Assembly (NCBI RefSeq): GCF_035282405.1
Contig: NZ_JAYKBP010000001.1
Coordinates: 496,001 to 560,000 of the forward strand
Direction of reading: 5' to 3'
Source of the DNA: Parvimonas sp035282405
Lineage (GTDB): Bacteria > Bacillota > Clostridia > Tissierellales > Peptoniphilaceae
Length of the DNA stretch: 64,000 nucleotides
Part shown: one piece after another, positions 8,098-17,072 of the stretch
Position numbering within the stretch: position 1 is the first letter of the stretch
Layout of the letters: each line of letters begins with the position of its first letter
Position numbers and translations under genes: made by a program
The notes under the pieces: generated by a model
What the model saw: the letters and a program-made list of their open reading frames with translations, nothing else
Told to the model about the DNA's origin: nothing
Database searches by the model: none

Positions 8098-9165
8098 TTA
8101 TTTGACTTTATCAATATATTTCCCATATCCTTCTTTTTCCATATCCTCTAAAGGAATGAATCTTAAAGAAGCTCCATTAATACAATACCTTTTTCCTCCT
8201 TTATCCTTAGGACCATCATCAAAGACATGTCCTAAATGTGAATCTCCACCTTTACTTTTTACTTCAACCCTCTTAAGACCATGACTATCATCTTTTTTGT
8301 AATTTATATTTTCATCAATTGGCTTTGTAAAACTTGGCCATCCACAACCTGCATCGTATTTATCTTTTGAAGAAAAAAGAGGTTCTCCTGTTACTACATC
8401 AACATATATTCCCTTTTTATCAAATTTATCATATTTACTTGAAAATGGTTTTTCAGTTGCTCCATTTTGAGTAACATTGTATTCCAAGTCGCTCAATTTA
8501 TTTTTTAATTCTTCTTCACTTGGCTTTTTATATTTTCCATCTCTTCTTTCGAGAGGTTTATCTGCAAGACCTAAGTCAATATGACAATATCCATTTGGAT
8601 GTTTCTTTAAATAATCTTGGTGATACTCTTCAGCGACAACAAAATTTTTAAGTTTTTCAACTTCTACAGTTATCGGCTTGTCAAAATTCGCTCTCTGTCC
8701 GTCAATAAATTTTTCTATAACAGATTTATCATTTTCATCAACATAGTAAACTCCTGTTCTATATTGCCTACCACTATCATTTCCTTGTTTATTAACACTT
8801 GTAGGCTCAATTATTCTAAAATAATGTTGTAAAATTTCTTCAAGTGAAATTTTATCCTTATCATAAACTATATGCACAGTTTCTGCATGGTCTGTACTTT
8901 TAATTTTTTCATAACTTGTCTCTGAGCCATTTCCATTTGCATATCCAACAGTTGTATCCGCAATGCCCTCTATTTTTGAAAAATATCCTTCAACACCCCA
9001 GAAACAACCTCCTGCTAAATAGATTTCTCCTTTGTTTTTAATTGAACTTAAATCAACTTTTGGTTTGTCCATAACTTTCTCTCCTTTTTTTGATTTTACT
9101 TTATATGTTACTACAAATCCTATTATAAAAACACATAAAATAAAAGGTATTAAAAATTTTTTCAT
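8098..9165 (-). CDS. msrAB: Membrane-anchored methionine sulfoxide reductase MsrA-MsrB fusion
   Basis: Repairs oxidised methionine in proteins; MsrA reduces the S and MsrB the R epimer. I choose the ATG at 9163-9165 (MKKFLIPFILC) because AAGGGG lies 9 bp upstream; earlier in-frame ATGs have no spacing for one. The 355-residue protein has an uncleaved-looking signal anchor (residues 4-20), MsrA with catalytic Cys54 in GGCFWG, then MsrB with GCGWPSF and catalytic Cys in RYCINGASL. The MsrB part lacks the two CxxC zinc pairs. Both nucleophiles are Cys, not selenocysteine. Extracellular, PilB/SpMsrAB-like arrangement. Own terminator. Confidence 0.95.
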   Translation of the reverse strand: MKKFLIPFILCVFIIGFVVTYKVKSKKGEKVMDKPKVDLSSIKNKGEIYLAGGCFWGVEGYFSKIEGIADTTVGYANGNGSETSYEKIKSTDHAETVHIVYDKDKISLEEILQHYFRIIEPTSVNKQGNDSGRQYRTGVYYVDENDKSVIEKFIDGQRANFDKPITVEVEKLKNFVVAEEYHQDYLKKHPNGYCHIDLGLADKPLERRDGKYKKPSEEELKNKLSDLEYNVTQNGATEKPFSSKYDKFDKKGIYVDVVTGEPLFSSKDKYDAGCGWPSFTKPIDENINYKKDDSHGLKRVEVKSKGGDSHLGHVFDDGPKDKGGKRYCINGASLRFIPLEDMEKEGYGKYIDKVK

Positions 9166-9250
9166 AAAAATCATCCCCTTCCTGATTTTATAAAAAATAT
9201 ACCCTCCGAAAGATAATAACAATCAAATGTATTAAAAAAATCGTAATTAT

Positions 9251-9277
9251 AAAAAAAGGAAGCTGTTTCCAACTTCC
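9251..9277 (-). terminator. Terminator of deoD-deoC
   Basis: Minus-strand stem GGAAG/CTTCC (9258-9277) followed by seven U residues, directly after the deoC stop at 9283. Confidence 0.75.
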
Positions 9278-9282
9278 ATAAA

Positions 9283-9927
9283 TTATTCTGAAATTATTTT
9301 TACACTTGCACTTACGCCCAATCTGTCAGCACCTAATTCAATCATTTTTAAAGCTGTAGCCTTATCTCTAATTCCTCCACTAGCTTTCACTTTTGCATTT
9401 TCTCCAACAGTTTTTTTCATAAGTGAAACAACATGTTCATTTGCTCCTGAAGTGCTAAATCCTGTTGAAGTTTTTACAAATTCTGCTCCCGCCTTAACAC
9501 AAAGTTCAGAAACTTTTACAATTTCTTCATCAGTTAAAAGACAAGTTTCTATAATAACTTTTAAAAGTACTTTTCCTCTTGTAGCATCTACAAGTGCCTT
9601 TATATCATTATATACAAAGTCTAAATCATTTGATTTTAATGCACCTATATTGATTACCATATCAATTTCATTTGCACCGTTTTTAATTGCATTTTCTGTT
9701 TCAAAAACTTTACTTTCAGTTGTCATTGCTCCTAGTGGAAATCCTACAACAGTACAAACTTTAGTATTTGAACCTTTTAAGTTTTCAGCACATCTTTTTA
9801 CATGACAACCATTTACACAAACAGAGAAAAAGTCATATTTTTTAGCCTCTTCACAAAGTTTGTCTATCATTTCATAAGTAGTATCTGCTTTTAATGCAGT
9901 ATGATCCATATATCTATTTAATTTCAT
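9283..9927 (-). CDS. deoC: Deoxyribose-phosphate aldolase
   Basis: Cleaves 2-deoxyribose 5-phosphate to glyceraldehyde 3-phosphate and acetaldehyde in deoxynucleoside catabolism. The 214-residue TIM-barrel protein begins MDHTALKADTT, has the GFPLGA loop, the Schiff-base lysine in EFVKTSTGFSTSGA and the second lysine in VKASGGIRD. Its ATG overlaps the deoD stop by one base (TAATG), so translation is probably coupled to deoD, which supplies deoxyribose 1-phosphate. The mutase (deoB) needed between them is not in the window. Confidence 0.97.
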   Translation of the reverse strand: MKLNRYMDHTALKADTTYEMIDKLCEEAKKYDFFSVCVNGCHVKRCAENLKGSNTKVCTVVGFPLGAMTTESKVFETENAIKNGANEIDMVINIGALKSNDLDFVYNDIKALVDATRGKVLLKVIIETCLLTDEEIVKVSELCVKAGAEFVKTSTGFSTSGANEHVVSLMKKTVGENAKVKASGGIRDKATALKMIELGADRLGVSASVKIISE

Positions 9928-10625
9928 TATGCTATCTCCAATGCTAATTTCATCATCGTTGTAAAACTGTTTTGTCTTTCTTCAGGAGTTGTAATTTCTT
10001 TAAAATGGAATGAATCTGAAACAGTTAAAATTGTAATTGCATTAACTCCGGCATAGTTAGCATTGCAATAAAGTGCATAACTTTCCATATCTACCGCTAG
10101 AACACCCATCTGTGCCCATTTTTTCCAATCTTCAGGTGAAGCATTATAGAAAATATCTGAACAGAAAATATTTCCAACATTGATGTCAATATTTTGTTCT
10201 TTTGAAGCTTCATAAGTTTTTCTTAAAAGTTCCCAAGAACAATTTGCTGAGTATGTTCCATCTAATTTATATTGATGAGCAAAATTTGAATCTGTTGAAG
10301 CAGCCATTCCTACAACTACATCATATAATTTAAGTTTGTCGCTATACGCTCCACAAGAACCAATTCTGATTAAATTTTTGACTCCATAAAAATGGATTAA
10401 TTCATAAGAATAAATTCCAATTGATGGAACACCCATTCCACTTCCCATAACTGAAACTTTTTTACCCTTATAAGTTCCTGTATAACCTAACATTCCTCTT
10501 ACATCATTAAATAATGTTACATTTTCTAAAAAATTTTCTGCAATAAACTTTGCTCTTAAAGGGTCTCCCGGCATTAAGACAGTTTCTGCTATTTCTCCTT
10601 TTATCGCTCTATTATGTGGTGTCAT
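9927..10625 (-). CDS. deoD: Purine nucleoside phosphorylase, DeoD type
   Basis: Phosphorolysis of purine (deoxy)nucleosides. The 232-residue product starts MTPHNRAIKGEIAETVLMPGDPLRAK, shows GSGMGVPSIGIYSYEL, RIGSCGAYS and the substrate-binding VDMESYALY, all typical of hexameric bacterial PNP. A GGAGG ribosome binding site precedes the ATG. Forms an operon with deoC, overlapping by one base, and ends at the terminator after deoC. Confidence 0.97.
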   Translation of the reverse strand: MTPHNRAIKGEIAETVLMPGDPLRAKFIAENFLENVTLFNDVRGMLGYTGTYKGKKVSVMGSGMGVPSIGIYSYELIHFYGVKNLIRIGSCGAYSDKLKLYDVVVGMAASTDSNFAHQYKLDGTYSANCSWELLRKTYEASKEQNIDINVGNIFCSDIFYNASPEDWKKWAQMGVLAVDMESYALYCNANYAGVNAITILTVSDSFHFKEITTPEERQNSFTTMMKLALEIA

Positions 10626-10705
10626 AAAAAAACCTCCTTAATTCTCTTTTATTTTACATAATCTTAACATAAAAACTCTATTTTTTCAAGAATTATAGCT
10701 TTAAT

Positions 10706-11173
10706 CTACATATCACAAGCATTTAAATCCAATAACAACTGATTTACAGTCTTTTTAAATACAGGATGAATTTTATCAGGGCTTATTTCATTCATAGGTT
10801 CTAAAACGAAAGACCTTTTTTGTATTTCAATATGTGGAACTTTAAAATCCTCTTCATCTATTATTAAGTCCTCATAGAATAAAATATCTAAGTCAATAAG
10901 TCTTGGCCCCCATTTGATTATTCTAACTCGTCCCATATCAAGCTCTATTTTCAAAAGAGTTTCTAAAAGCTCTCTAGGACTAAGTTTCGTTTCAGCTATG
11001 CAAACTGCATTTACAAAATTATCCTGTTCAGTATAACCATAAGGCTCAGTTTCTATATAATTTGAAACTTTTTCAACTAAAACTCCTCTTTCATTCATCA
11101 TCTTAATTGCTAAATCAAGATTTTTCCGGCCTTCTCCCATATTACTGCCCAACGCAATCCAAACTTTACTCAT
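10706..11173 (-). CDS. folK: 6-hydroxymethyl-dihydropterin pyrophosphokinase
   Basis: Transfers pyrophosphate from ATP to hydroxymethyl-dihydropterin, the step before FolP. The 155-residue protein has the family blocks ALGSNMGEGRKNLDLAI, YIETEPYGYTEQDNFVNAV, GRVRIIKWGPRLIDLDIL and VPHIEIQKRSFVLEPM. It follows folP by 8 bp. A stand-alone folK without fused FolB or FolP; folE and folB are not in the window. Confidence 0.97.
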   Translation of the reverse strand: MSKVWIALGSNMGEGRKNLDLAIKMMNERGVLVEKVSNYIETEPYGYTEQDNFVNAVCIAETKLSPRELLETLLKIELDMGRVRIIKWGPRLIDLDILFYEDLIIDEEDFKVPHIEIQKRSFVLEPMNEISPDKIHPVFKKTVNQLLLDLNACDM

Positions 11174-11181
11174 AAACCCTC

Positions 11182-12156
11182 CTATTTTTTATATGCTTCA
11201 AAATTAATATCTTCACTTTTATCTGCCATTCTAATTGCATCACCAATTAAAGTAGCTGAAAAATGTTTATCAAAATTATGAACTCTCAATATATTTATAC
11301 CTTTAAAAGATGCAATTGCACTTAAATATGCAGATGCCAAATCCACATTAGACAATCCTTCTTCTATTTTTATATCTGCTTCAATATTATTTTCAGCTAA
11401 AATATTTACTACAAATCTCTTTCTGGAAACTCCTAAAAAGGATAAATATCCCATATTATGAATTCTATCTATTCCCTTAATCAATTCTAGATTTTCTCTT
11501 TTTGTAAGAGCAAAACCAATACCGGGGTCTAAACAAATTCTAGACTTTTCTATTCCCTTTGAAATGGCAATATTTATAGTTTTATTAAAACACTCTTCCA
11601 TCATATCTAAAATATCCAAACTTTGAAAATATTCCAAATCTTTATCTGTCATAAAGGCATTTTTCCCAAACTTTGGAAAAATTTTAGAGCCTTCATGTTC
11701 AGGTCTTATAATCACGGGATTAAACATCATAATATATCCGACATTTGAATCTGCAATCACATCAGCCATTTTTTCATCTCCAAGTAATCCTGTAATATCA
11801 TTAATAATATCTGCTCCTGCATCTATTGCTGCCTTAGCAACTTCAGATTTCCAAGTATCTACGGAAATAACAACATCCATTTCAGGCTTAATCGCTTTGA
11901 TAATCGGAACAATTCTTTCAATCTCTTCTTCTACGGAAATTAATTTACTTCCAGGTCTTGTGGACTCTCCACCTATATCAATCATATAAGCCCCGGCTGA
12001 AACAAGTTCTCTTGCTCTTTTTACAGCTCTATCAATATCAAAATATTTTCCACCGTCAGAAAAAGAGTCAGGTGTAATATTCAAAATTGAACATAGCTTC
12101 GTACTTTCTCCATTTTTTATTGACTTACTTCCAAACTTAAATTCTATATTACTCAT
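11182..12156 (-). CDS. folP: Dihydropteroate synthase
   Basis: Condenses pABA with the FolK product; the sulfonamide target. Start chosen at the ATG 12154-12156, which has GGGGG 5 bp upstream; an ATG four codons earlier has no ribosome binding site. Motifs: ILNITPDSFSDGGKY, DIGGESTRPGS, SVDTWKSEVAKAAIDAGADIINDITG, LDPGIGFALTKRENLELI and the final HNFDKH. At 324 residues it is longer than the usual 260-285 because of an insertion of about 40 residues after IMMFNPVII (including DKDLEYFQSLDILDMMEE) and a C-terminal tail. Confidence 0.95.
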   Translation of the reverse strand: MSNIEFKFGSKSIKNGESTKLCSILNITPDSFSDGGKYFDIDRAVKRARELVSAGAYMIDIGGESTRPGSKLISVEEEIERIVPIIKAIKPEMDVVISVDTWKSEVAKAAIDAGADIINDITGLLGDEKMADVIADSNVGYIMMFNPVIIRPEHEGSKIFPKFGKNAFMTDKDLEYFQSLDILDMMEECFNKTINIAISKGIEKSRICLDPGIGFALTKRENLELIKGIDRIHNMGYLSFLGVSRKRFVVNILAENNIEADIKIEEGLSNVDLASAYLSAIASFKGINILRVHNFDKHFSATLIGDAIRMADKSEDINFEAYKK

Positions 12157-12197
12157 AAAGACCCCCATATAAAATACTCTTTATTCATTATATATTT

Positions 12198-12226
12198 ATT
12201 ATATTAAATAAAACTTAAAATATCAA
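12198..12226 (-). promoter_or_regulatory. Promoter of folP-folK
   Basis: Minus strand: -35 TTGATA (12221-12226), 17-bp spacer, -10 TATAAT (12198-12203), about 45 bases before the folP ATG. Confidence 0.7.
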
Positions 12227-12229
12227 CAT

Positions 12230-12257
12230 AAAAAATCAGCTAATTGCTTAGCTGATT
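12230..12257 (-). terminator. Terminator of pepT-pepD
   Basis: Stem AATCAGCTA/TAGCTGATT (12234-12257) followed on the minus strand by U5-6, just after the pepD stop at 12276. Confidence 0.8.
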
Positions 12258-12275
12258 TTCAATAAAATTTTAAAA

Positions 12276-13664
12276 TTAATTTTTTGCAATTTTTTCAATT
12301 AATTTTAGTGTAAAGTCATAAACTCTCTCAGTTGATGAAATTGAAAGATTTTCTTGCGGAGTATGTGCTCCTCTTATGTCAGGCCCAAATGAAATCAATT
12401 CAAGATTTGGATATTTTTCATAAATTGCTCCACACTCAAGTCCTGCATGAACTATAATATTTTCAAATTCGTTTCCAGTTAACTCTTTATAAACTTTGTT
12501 TGCATATTTTTGTAGTGTTGAATTTTCTTTCTTTTCCCATGAAGGATAACCACCTGAAAATTCATAATTCAAGCCAAATTTTTCTCCGATTTTACTAAAA
12601 GATGACTTCATATCTGCTAAAATACTCAATGAAGATGAACGAATAGAGTCGCGGATTATAATTTCATTTTCAGTAGTTTTAACTATTGCAAGATTTGATG
12701 AACTTATAATTCCAGTTTCATCTTTAGAATTAACTCCTGTTGGCAATTCTTGTAAAATATCAACTAGAGTATTTTTTAATGCGTTTGTTAAAACTTTTCC
12801 ATTAAATATTTCTTTTTTATCTATTGTAAGTTGTTCTTCCCCATTGTATTTTTCTGTAAATTTAGAAATTAATTCATCTAATTTTGGCGAATTTTCAATT
12901 ACAATTTCTCCAACCCTAGGAATTGCATTGTCTTTATTTCCACAGTTTACACTCGAGATTGAAAGTCCGCTCTCTTTTATAAATTCAGCAATTGTTTTAA
13001 TCATATTTCTTCTATTTTTACCGATTTCCATTCCTGAATGTCCACCCAAAAATCCGTCAAAATGAAGTTTAACAAGTTCTACTTCCTTATTTTCAAATTT
13101 TAATTCTAAATTTGTTTTAAATAAAGTACCACCAGCTGAGCCAAGAGTTAAAATACCTTCTTCTTCAGAATCGATATTAAAAAAGTACTTTCCTTTTAAT
13201 AGTCCTTTTTCAAGTCCCAAAGCTCCTGCCATTGTAGTTTCTTCAGTAACTGTAATAAGAACTTCAAGTTCAGGATGAACTAGAGTTTCATCTTCCAAAA
13301 TCGCCATTGCCATTGCAACTGCAATTCCGTCATCTGCTCCAAGTGTAGTGTTATTTGCAAAAAGCAAATCATCTTTAATTACCCATTCAATTTTATCTGT
13401 TGCAAAATTATGTTTTGAGCTTGTAGCTTTTTCACAAACCATATCCATATGTCCTTGTAAGATTATTCCAGGTTTATTTTCATATCCCTTAGTTGCAGGC
13501 TTTCTTATATAAACATTAAGAATATCATCTTGTTTTGTTTCAAGTCCTAGTTTTTTTCCAAAATCATAAATATAATCCGATACTGCCTTTTCATTGTGTG
13601 ATTCACGAGGAATATCTGAAAGCTCTCTAAAATAGTGAAAAACTCTTTCCGGTTTTAAATTCAT
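12276..13664 (-). CDS. pepD: Aminoacyl-histidine dipeptidase (PepD, M20 family)
   Basis: Zn-dependent cytoplasmic dipeptidase of broad specificity. 462 residues with the M20 metal ligands in QGHMDMVCEK, LGADDGIAVAMAMAILED, TVTEETTMAGALGL, IDSEEEG and the C-terminal HAGLECGAI. The lid domain follows LGGHSGMEIGKNRRN. ATG lies one base after the pepT stop (TAATATG), so the two are cotranscribed. Together they finish degradation of imported peptides, fitting a peptide-fermenting anaerobe. Confidence 0.95.
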   Translation of the reverse strand: MNLKPERVFHYFRELSDIPRESHNEKAVSDYIYDFGKKLGLETKQDDILNVYIRKPATKGYENKPGIILQGHMDMVCEKATSSKHNFATDKIEWVIKDDLLFANNTTLGADDGIAVAMAMAILEDETLVHPELEVLITVTEETTMAGALGLEKGLLKGKYFFNIDSEEEGILTLGSAGGTLFKTNLELKFENKEVELVKLHFDGFLGGHSGMEIGKNRRNMIKTIAEFIKESGLSISSVNCGNKDNAIPRVGEIVIENSPKLDELISKFTEKYNGEEQLTIDKKEIFNGKVLTNALKNTLVDILQELPTGVNSKDETGIISSSNLAIVKTTENEIIIRDSIRSSSLSILADMKSSFSKIGEKFGLNYEFSGGYPSWEKKENSTLQKYANKVYKELTGNEFENIIVHAGLECGAIYEKYPNLELISFGPDIRGAHTPQENLSISSTERVYDFTLKLIEKIAKN

Positions 13665-13665
13665 A

Positions 13666-14877
13666 TTATTCTCCTTTTACAATATTTTCTACAATTTTTA
13701 CAAGTAATTCTGATCCTTTTTCCATATATGAAATAGGAACAAATTCATATCTACCGTGGAAATTAAATCCACCAGCAAAAATATTTGGACAAGGTAGACC
13801 CATGAAAGAAAGTCTTGATCCATCAGTACCTCCTCTAATTGCTTGAATTTTTGGAGTAATTCCAATTTCAACCATTGAATTATAGGCAAGGTCGATTATA
13901 TCTTTTCTATCTTCCAATTTTTCTCTCATATTGTAATATGAATCTTTAAGTTCCAAAGTGATTGAATTATCATATCTGAAATTTAAAATTTCAACTATTT
14001 TTTTCATATATTCTTTTTTATTTTCAAATTTTGCTCTATCAAAATCTCTTATGATAAATTCCATATGAGTATTTTCAGTATCTCCGTTCATTTCCAATAA
14101 ATGATAGAAACCGTCATATCCTTCAGTATGTTCAGGTCTTTCATTTGCAGGTAACATTGATAAAAGATTATGAGCAACCATAAGTGAATTTCTCATAATA
14201 TCTTTTGCTGAACCCGGATGAACATTTTTTCCTTTAATATCTACAACTGCACTACAAGCATTGAAACTTTCATATTCAAGTTCTCCAATAGGTCCACCGT
14301 CAATTGTATAAGCAAAGTCTGCTCCAAATTTTTTTACATCAAAATAATCAGCTCCACGCCCAATTTCTTCATCGGGAGTAAATCCTATTGAAATATCTCC
14401 ATGTGGTAAATTATTTGATATAATTTTTTGAATTGCATCCATAATAATTGCAATACCCGACTTGTCATCAGCCCCCAATAAAGTATTTCCATCAGTTGTT
14501 ATAAGTCTTTCTCCTACAACTTCATTTAAACAAGGGAATTCTTTTACGGACATTGTAAATTCATCATTTAACTTAATATCTCCTCCTTTGTAATCAACAA
14601 ATTGAGGATTTACGTTTGCTCCGGTAAGTTCTGTTGCAGTATCCATATGTGCAATAAAACCAACTTTTTTAAGATTCTTTTCTACATTTGATTTCAAATG
14701 AGCATAAACATAACCCTTTTCATCAATATGAGCATTTTCAATTCCCATTTCTTTTAATTGCTTTACAAGTAAATTTCCCAAGTTCTTTTGTTTCTCTGTT
14801 GAAGGAACGGTTTTAGACTTAGGATTTGATTGAGTGTCCATTTTTGCATATTCCACAAAACGATCTACTATATTCAT
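13666..14877 (-). CDS. pepT: Peptidase T (tripeptide aminopeptidase)
   Basis: Releases N-terminal residues from tripeptides. I start at the ATG 14875-14877, with GGAGG 5 bp upstream; the frame extends four codons to a TTG that overlaps this ribosome binding site. 403 residues. M20 ligands: AHMDTATE, LGADDKSGIAIIMDAI, FTPDEEIGRGAD, IDGGPIGE; Arg/Gly block AIRGGTDGSRLSFMGLPCPN is typical of PepT. First gene of the pepT-pepD pair. Confidence 0.97.
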   Translation of the reverse strand: MNIVDRFVEYAKMDTQSNPKSKTVPSTEKQKNLGNLLVKQLKEMGIENAHIDEKGYVYAHLKSNVEKNLKKVGFIAHMDTATELTGANVNPQFVDYKGGDIKLNDEFTMSVKEFPCLNEVVGERLITTDGNTLLGADDKSGIAIIMDAIQKIISNNLPHGDISIGFTPDEEIGRGADYFDVKKFGADFAYTIDGGPIGELEYESFNACSAVVDIKGKNVHPGSAKDIMRNSLMVAHNLLSMLPANERPEHTEGYDGFYHLLEMNGDTENTHMEFIIRDFDRAKFENKKEYMKKIVEILNFRYDNSITLELKDSYYNMREKLEDRKDIIDLAYNSMVEIGITPKIQAIRGGTDGSRLSFMGLPCPNIFAGGFNFHGRYEFVPISYMEKGSELLVKIVENIVKGE

Positions 14878-14930
14878 AACTACCTCCAAATATTTTATTT
14901 CATATTTATTTTACCACAATTTTAAAATTA

Positions 14931-14960
14931 AAAAAAGATAGCAATTATCTTCTGCTATCT
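14931..14960 (-). terminator. Terminator of the prfB-to-J-protein operon
   Basis: Stem AGATAGCA/TGCTATCT (14936-14960), then U-run on the minus strand. It overlaps the stop codon of the J-domain gene. Confidence 0.8.
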
Positions 14961-15749
14961 TTTCATCTGATTATATCTTTTTATATTTTCTTCTGTTAAA
15001 AACTCAAAAGCTGAATTAATTTCTTGAAATTTCTCAGTTGTATCCCTATCTCTATTCAAATCAGGATGATATTTTTTAGCAAGTTTTCTATATTGTAACT
15101 TAACCTGATAAAAATCTATATCATAAGAATTAAACTCCAAAACCCTACAAGCATTTTCAAATTTATTTTTAAAATCGCTATATGGATCATAACTTGCACC
15201 GGTATTTTGATAATATCCTTGATTTCCTTGATAACCACTATAGAACCCACCATTATTTGAAAAAAATTCATTAAAAGAATTAAATCGTCTTTCCCATTCT
15301 TCTTGCTCTCTTCTTTGTCTTTCTTCTCTTTCTCTTTGACGCTCTTCTTCTTGAACCCTTTCATATTTTCTTTTATAATCTTTAAAAGATGAATATCCCT
15401 TGTTGTTCCCTAATAAAAAATTTCCATAATCATTTAGATATTCACATAGTGAATAATTAATATATCTTAAAAAAGAAATAAATTTCTTTCCTAAAAACGG
15501 AACTATGAAAAAAACAAATATTATTAGCCAAAAAACCGGATTGGAAAGTAAAAATATCAGTAGCAAAGGAAGCAAAAACGAACCTAAAGTTAAAAAAGCT
15601 ATTCCAATTAATACCAAAAATATGGAGATACTACTTAGCAAATTTACAATATATGATAAGCCAGTTACCATTGCCCCTAAAATTTTATCTAAAACTTTAG
15701 AAAGTCCTAAAATAAATTTCCCAAAAAGTTTTTTCACACTATTCTCCAA
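14955..15749 (-). CDS. Membrane J-domain protein (DnaJ co-chaperone type)
   Basis: 264 residues with an inverted DnaJ layout: two long hydrophobic segments near the N-terminus (about 28-60 and 62-90), a strongly charged Glu/Arg coiled coil (about 128-155), a Gly/Tyr/Asn-rich linker, and a J domain at the very C-terminus (about 198-264) containing the HPD motif in KKYHPDLNRD. The J domain would stimulate a DnaK partner at the membrane. No zinc-finger or substrate-binding domain of true DnaJ. Its start overlaps the PC4-like gene by 11 bp. Last gene of a long operon. Confidence 0.85.
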   Translation of the reverse strand: MENSVKKLFGKFILGLSKVLDKILGAMVTGLSYIVNLLSSISIFLVLIGIAFLTLGSFLLPLLLIFLLSNPVFWLIIFVFFIVPFLGKKFISFLRYINYSLCEYLNDYGNFLLGNNKGYSSFKDYKRKYERVQEEERQREREERQRREQEEWERRFNSFNEFFSNNGGFYSGYQGNQGYYQNTGASYDPYSDFKNKFENACRVLEFNSYDIDFYQVKLQYRKLAKKYHPDLNRDRDTTEKFQEINSAFEFLTEENIKRYNQMKR

Positions 15750-15960
15750 ATTCTTCCTTTAAAATTTCATAAAGTGCTTGTGCTTCTTCCTTTGTAAGAG
15801 TTATTCCCTTAGACATTCTCTCATGACTTGGATTCCAATCTCTTATATCGTATTTTGGTTCTCTCTCATTCCAACTCACTAAATTTAATTCTTTCCTCCA
15901 ACCTTTTTCATTTTCAGAAAGAACCCCTAATTCCTCTGTAATTTCAAATTTTAATTCCAT
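15739..15960 (-). CDS. PC4/YdbC-type single-stranded nucleic-acid-binding protein
   Basis: 73 residues matching the YdbC family of bacterial PC4-like proteins: GVLSENEKGWRKELNLVSW, then KYDIRDWNPSHERMSKGITL and a C-terminal helix (EEAQALYEILKEEF). The family binds ssDNA or RNA as a dimer; the physiological role in bacteria is not settled. Good ribosome binding site (AGGAGG). The operon also holds recX and a GIY-YIG protein, which hints at DNA metabolism. Confidence 0.9.
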   Translation of the reverse strand: MELKFEITEELGVLSENEKGWRKELNLVSWNEREPKYDIRDWNPSHERMSKGITLTKEEAQALYEILKEEFGE

Positions 15961-15969
15961 TTTCTCCTC

Positions 15970-16788
15970 CTAATTTAACATTCCATTTTTATTTGTAGGC
16001 AAAGACGCTATAAATCCATCCATTAAACCATTTTTTATTTTTATTAAAACCTCAATTGAATGATTTATATCTGCCTTTCTATGCTCAACTTTTTTCAATA
16101 ACTTTTGCATTCTCTCAACCTTTTTTTCATCAAGAGTATCTTTGCATGATTCTCCAAGAGTTTTTACTTCTCTTTGCAAAAATTCCAAATTCTTTTCTAA
16201 AGTTCGAATATTTTCTGAATATTCATCAATATCAAAATCTATCGGATTTTTTATCAATCTTTCTTCTTCAATAGTTTTAAAAATTTTATTCATTGTTCTT
16301 TTGCTGTCATCAGCTTTAGCCTTTAGCGTCTTTTTCCAAAGCTCTTTATCCCAATTTTTACTATTTGTCTGTGGAGAAATTTCCTTTGCAATCGCTTTAA
16401 AGACATCATCACAAGTGCTATTTTCTTCAGTATCAAGTTCATCAAATAATCCTACAAAATTTTTAACTTCATTTGAATTAAATTTTTTGCTATTTTTATT
16501 CTCTGAATCTATGATTGTATAAACTTGACTTACATCTACAAAATTATCTGCAAATTCAAGAGTTTTTAAAATTTCCCCTGCCCTAAATAGATTCATAACA
16601 TCTCTTTCAAGAGACTTTTGAATTTTCATAAGACTTTCAATATTCTTTTTATATAAAAGTTTAAACTTTTCATCATCTTCTAAAACTAAGTCGTTTCTAA
16701 TTGAAATAATTTCCTCTTTTAGAAGTAATAACTCCGCTAAATTTTCTCTTAAATCATCATATTGATTATATAAATTTTCATTAATCAT
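15970..16788 (-). CDS. Coiled-coil protein of unknown function
   Basis: 272 residues, highly charged, largely alpha-helical with heptad-like stretches (residues about 1-75 and 195-260) and no membrane segment or signal peptide. I do not recognise a family. The ATG overlaps the stop of the GIY-YIG gene (ATGA), and the PC4-like gene starts 9 bp after its stop, so it is a central member of the operon. No nuclease or nucleotide-binding motif visible. Confidence 0.8.
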   Translation of the reverse strand: MINENLYNQYDDLRENLAELLLLKEEIISIRNDLVLEDDEKFKLLYKKNIESLMKIQKSLERDVMNLFRAGEILKTLEFADNFVDVSQVYTIIDSENKNSKKFNSNEVKNFVGLFDELDTEENSTCDDVFKAIAKEISPQTNSKNWDKELWKKTLKAKADDSKRTMNKIFKTIEEERLIKNPIDFDIDEYSENIRTLEKNLEFLQREVKTLGESCKDTLDEKKVERMQKLLKKVEHRKADINHSIEVLIKIKNGLMDGFIASLPTNKNGMLN

Positions 16789-17072
16789 AAAACATCACCT
16801 TCCATATAAGTAGAAAATTTGCTTTTATCAAAATTTAATACTAATTTTTCTTTCTTTAACCTATTCATCTTTTTTATCTTAATTTCTCTTTTGAGTGCTT
16901 CTGATTTCGTTTCAAAAATTTCAAAATAAACGAGTTTTACAGGAGTTCTTCCTCTTGTATATTTTGCACCACAGCCTGAATTATGTTTTTCAAATCTGGC
17001 TTTTAAATCAGTCGTATAGCCAGTATAAAAACTTCCGTCCTTACACTCCAACATATAAACAAAAGTCATCAT
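16785..17072 (-). CDS. GIY-YIG domain protein (YhbQ/UPF0213-like)
   Basis: 95 residues consisting of one GIY-YIG fold: FVYMLECKDGSFYTGYTTDL supplies the two Tyr motifs, LKARFEKHNSGCGAKYTRGR the Arg and His, and SEALKREIKIKKM the Glu-containing helix. Small stand-alone proteins of this type are common in Firmicutes; some show nuclease activity, in most the role is unknown. ATGA overlap with recX (17069-17072) implies translational coupling. Confidence 0.93.
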   Translation of the reverse strand: MMTFVYMLECKDGSFYTGYTTDLKARFEKHNSGCGAKYTRGRTPVKLVYFEIFETKSEALKREIKIKKMNRLKKEKLVLNFDKSKFSTYMEGDVL

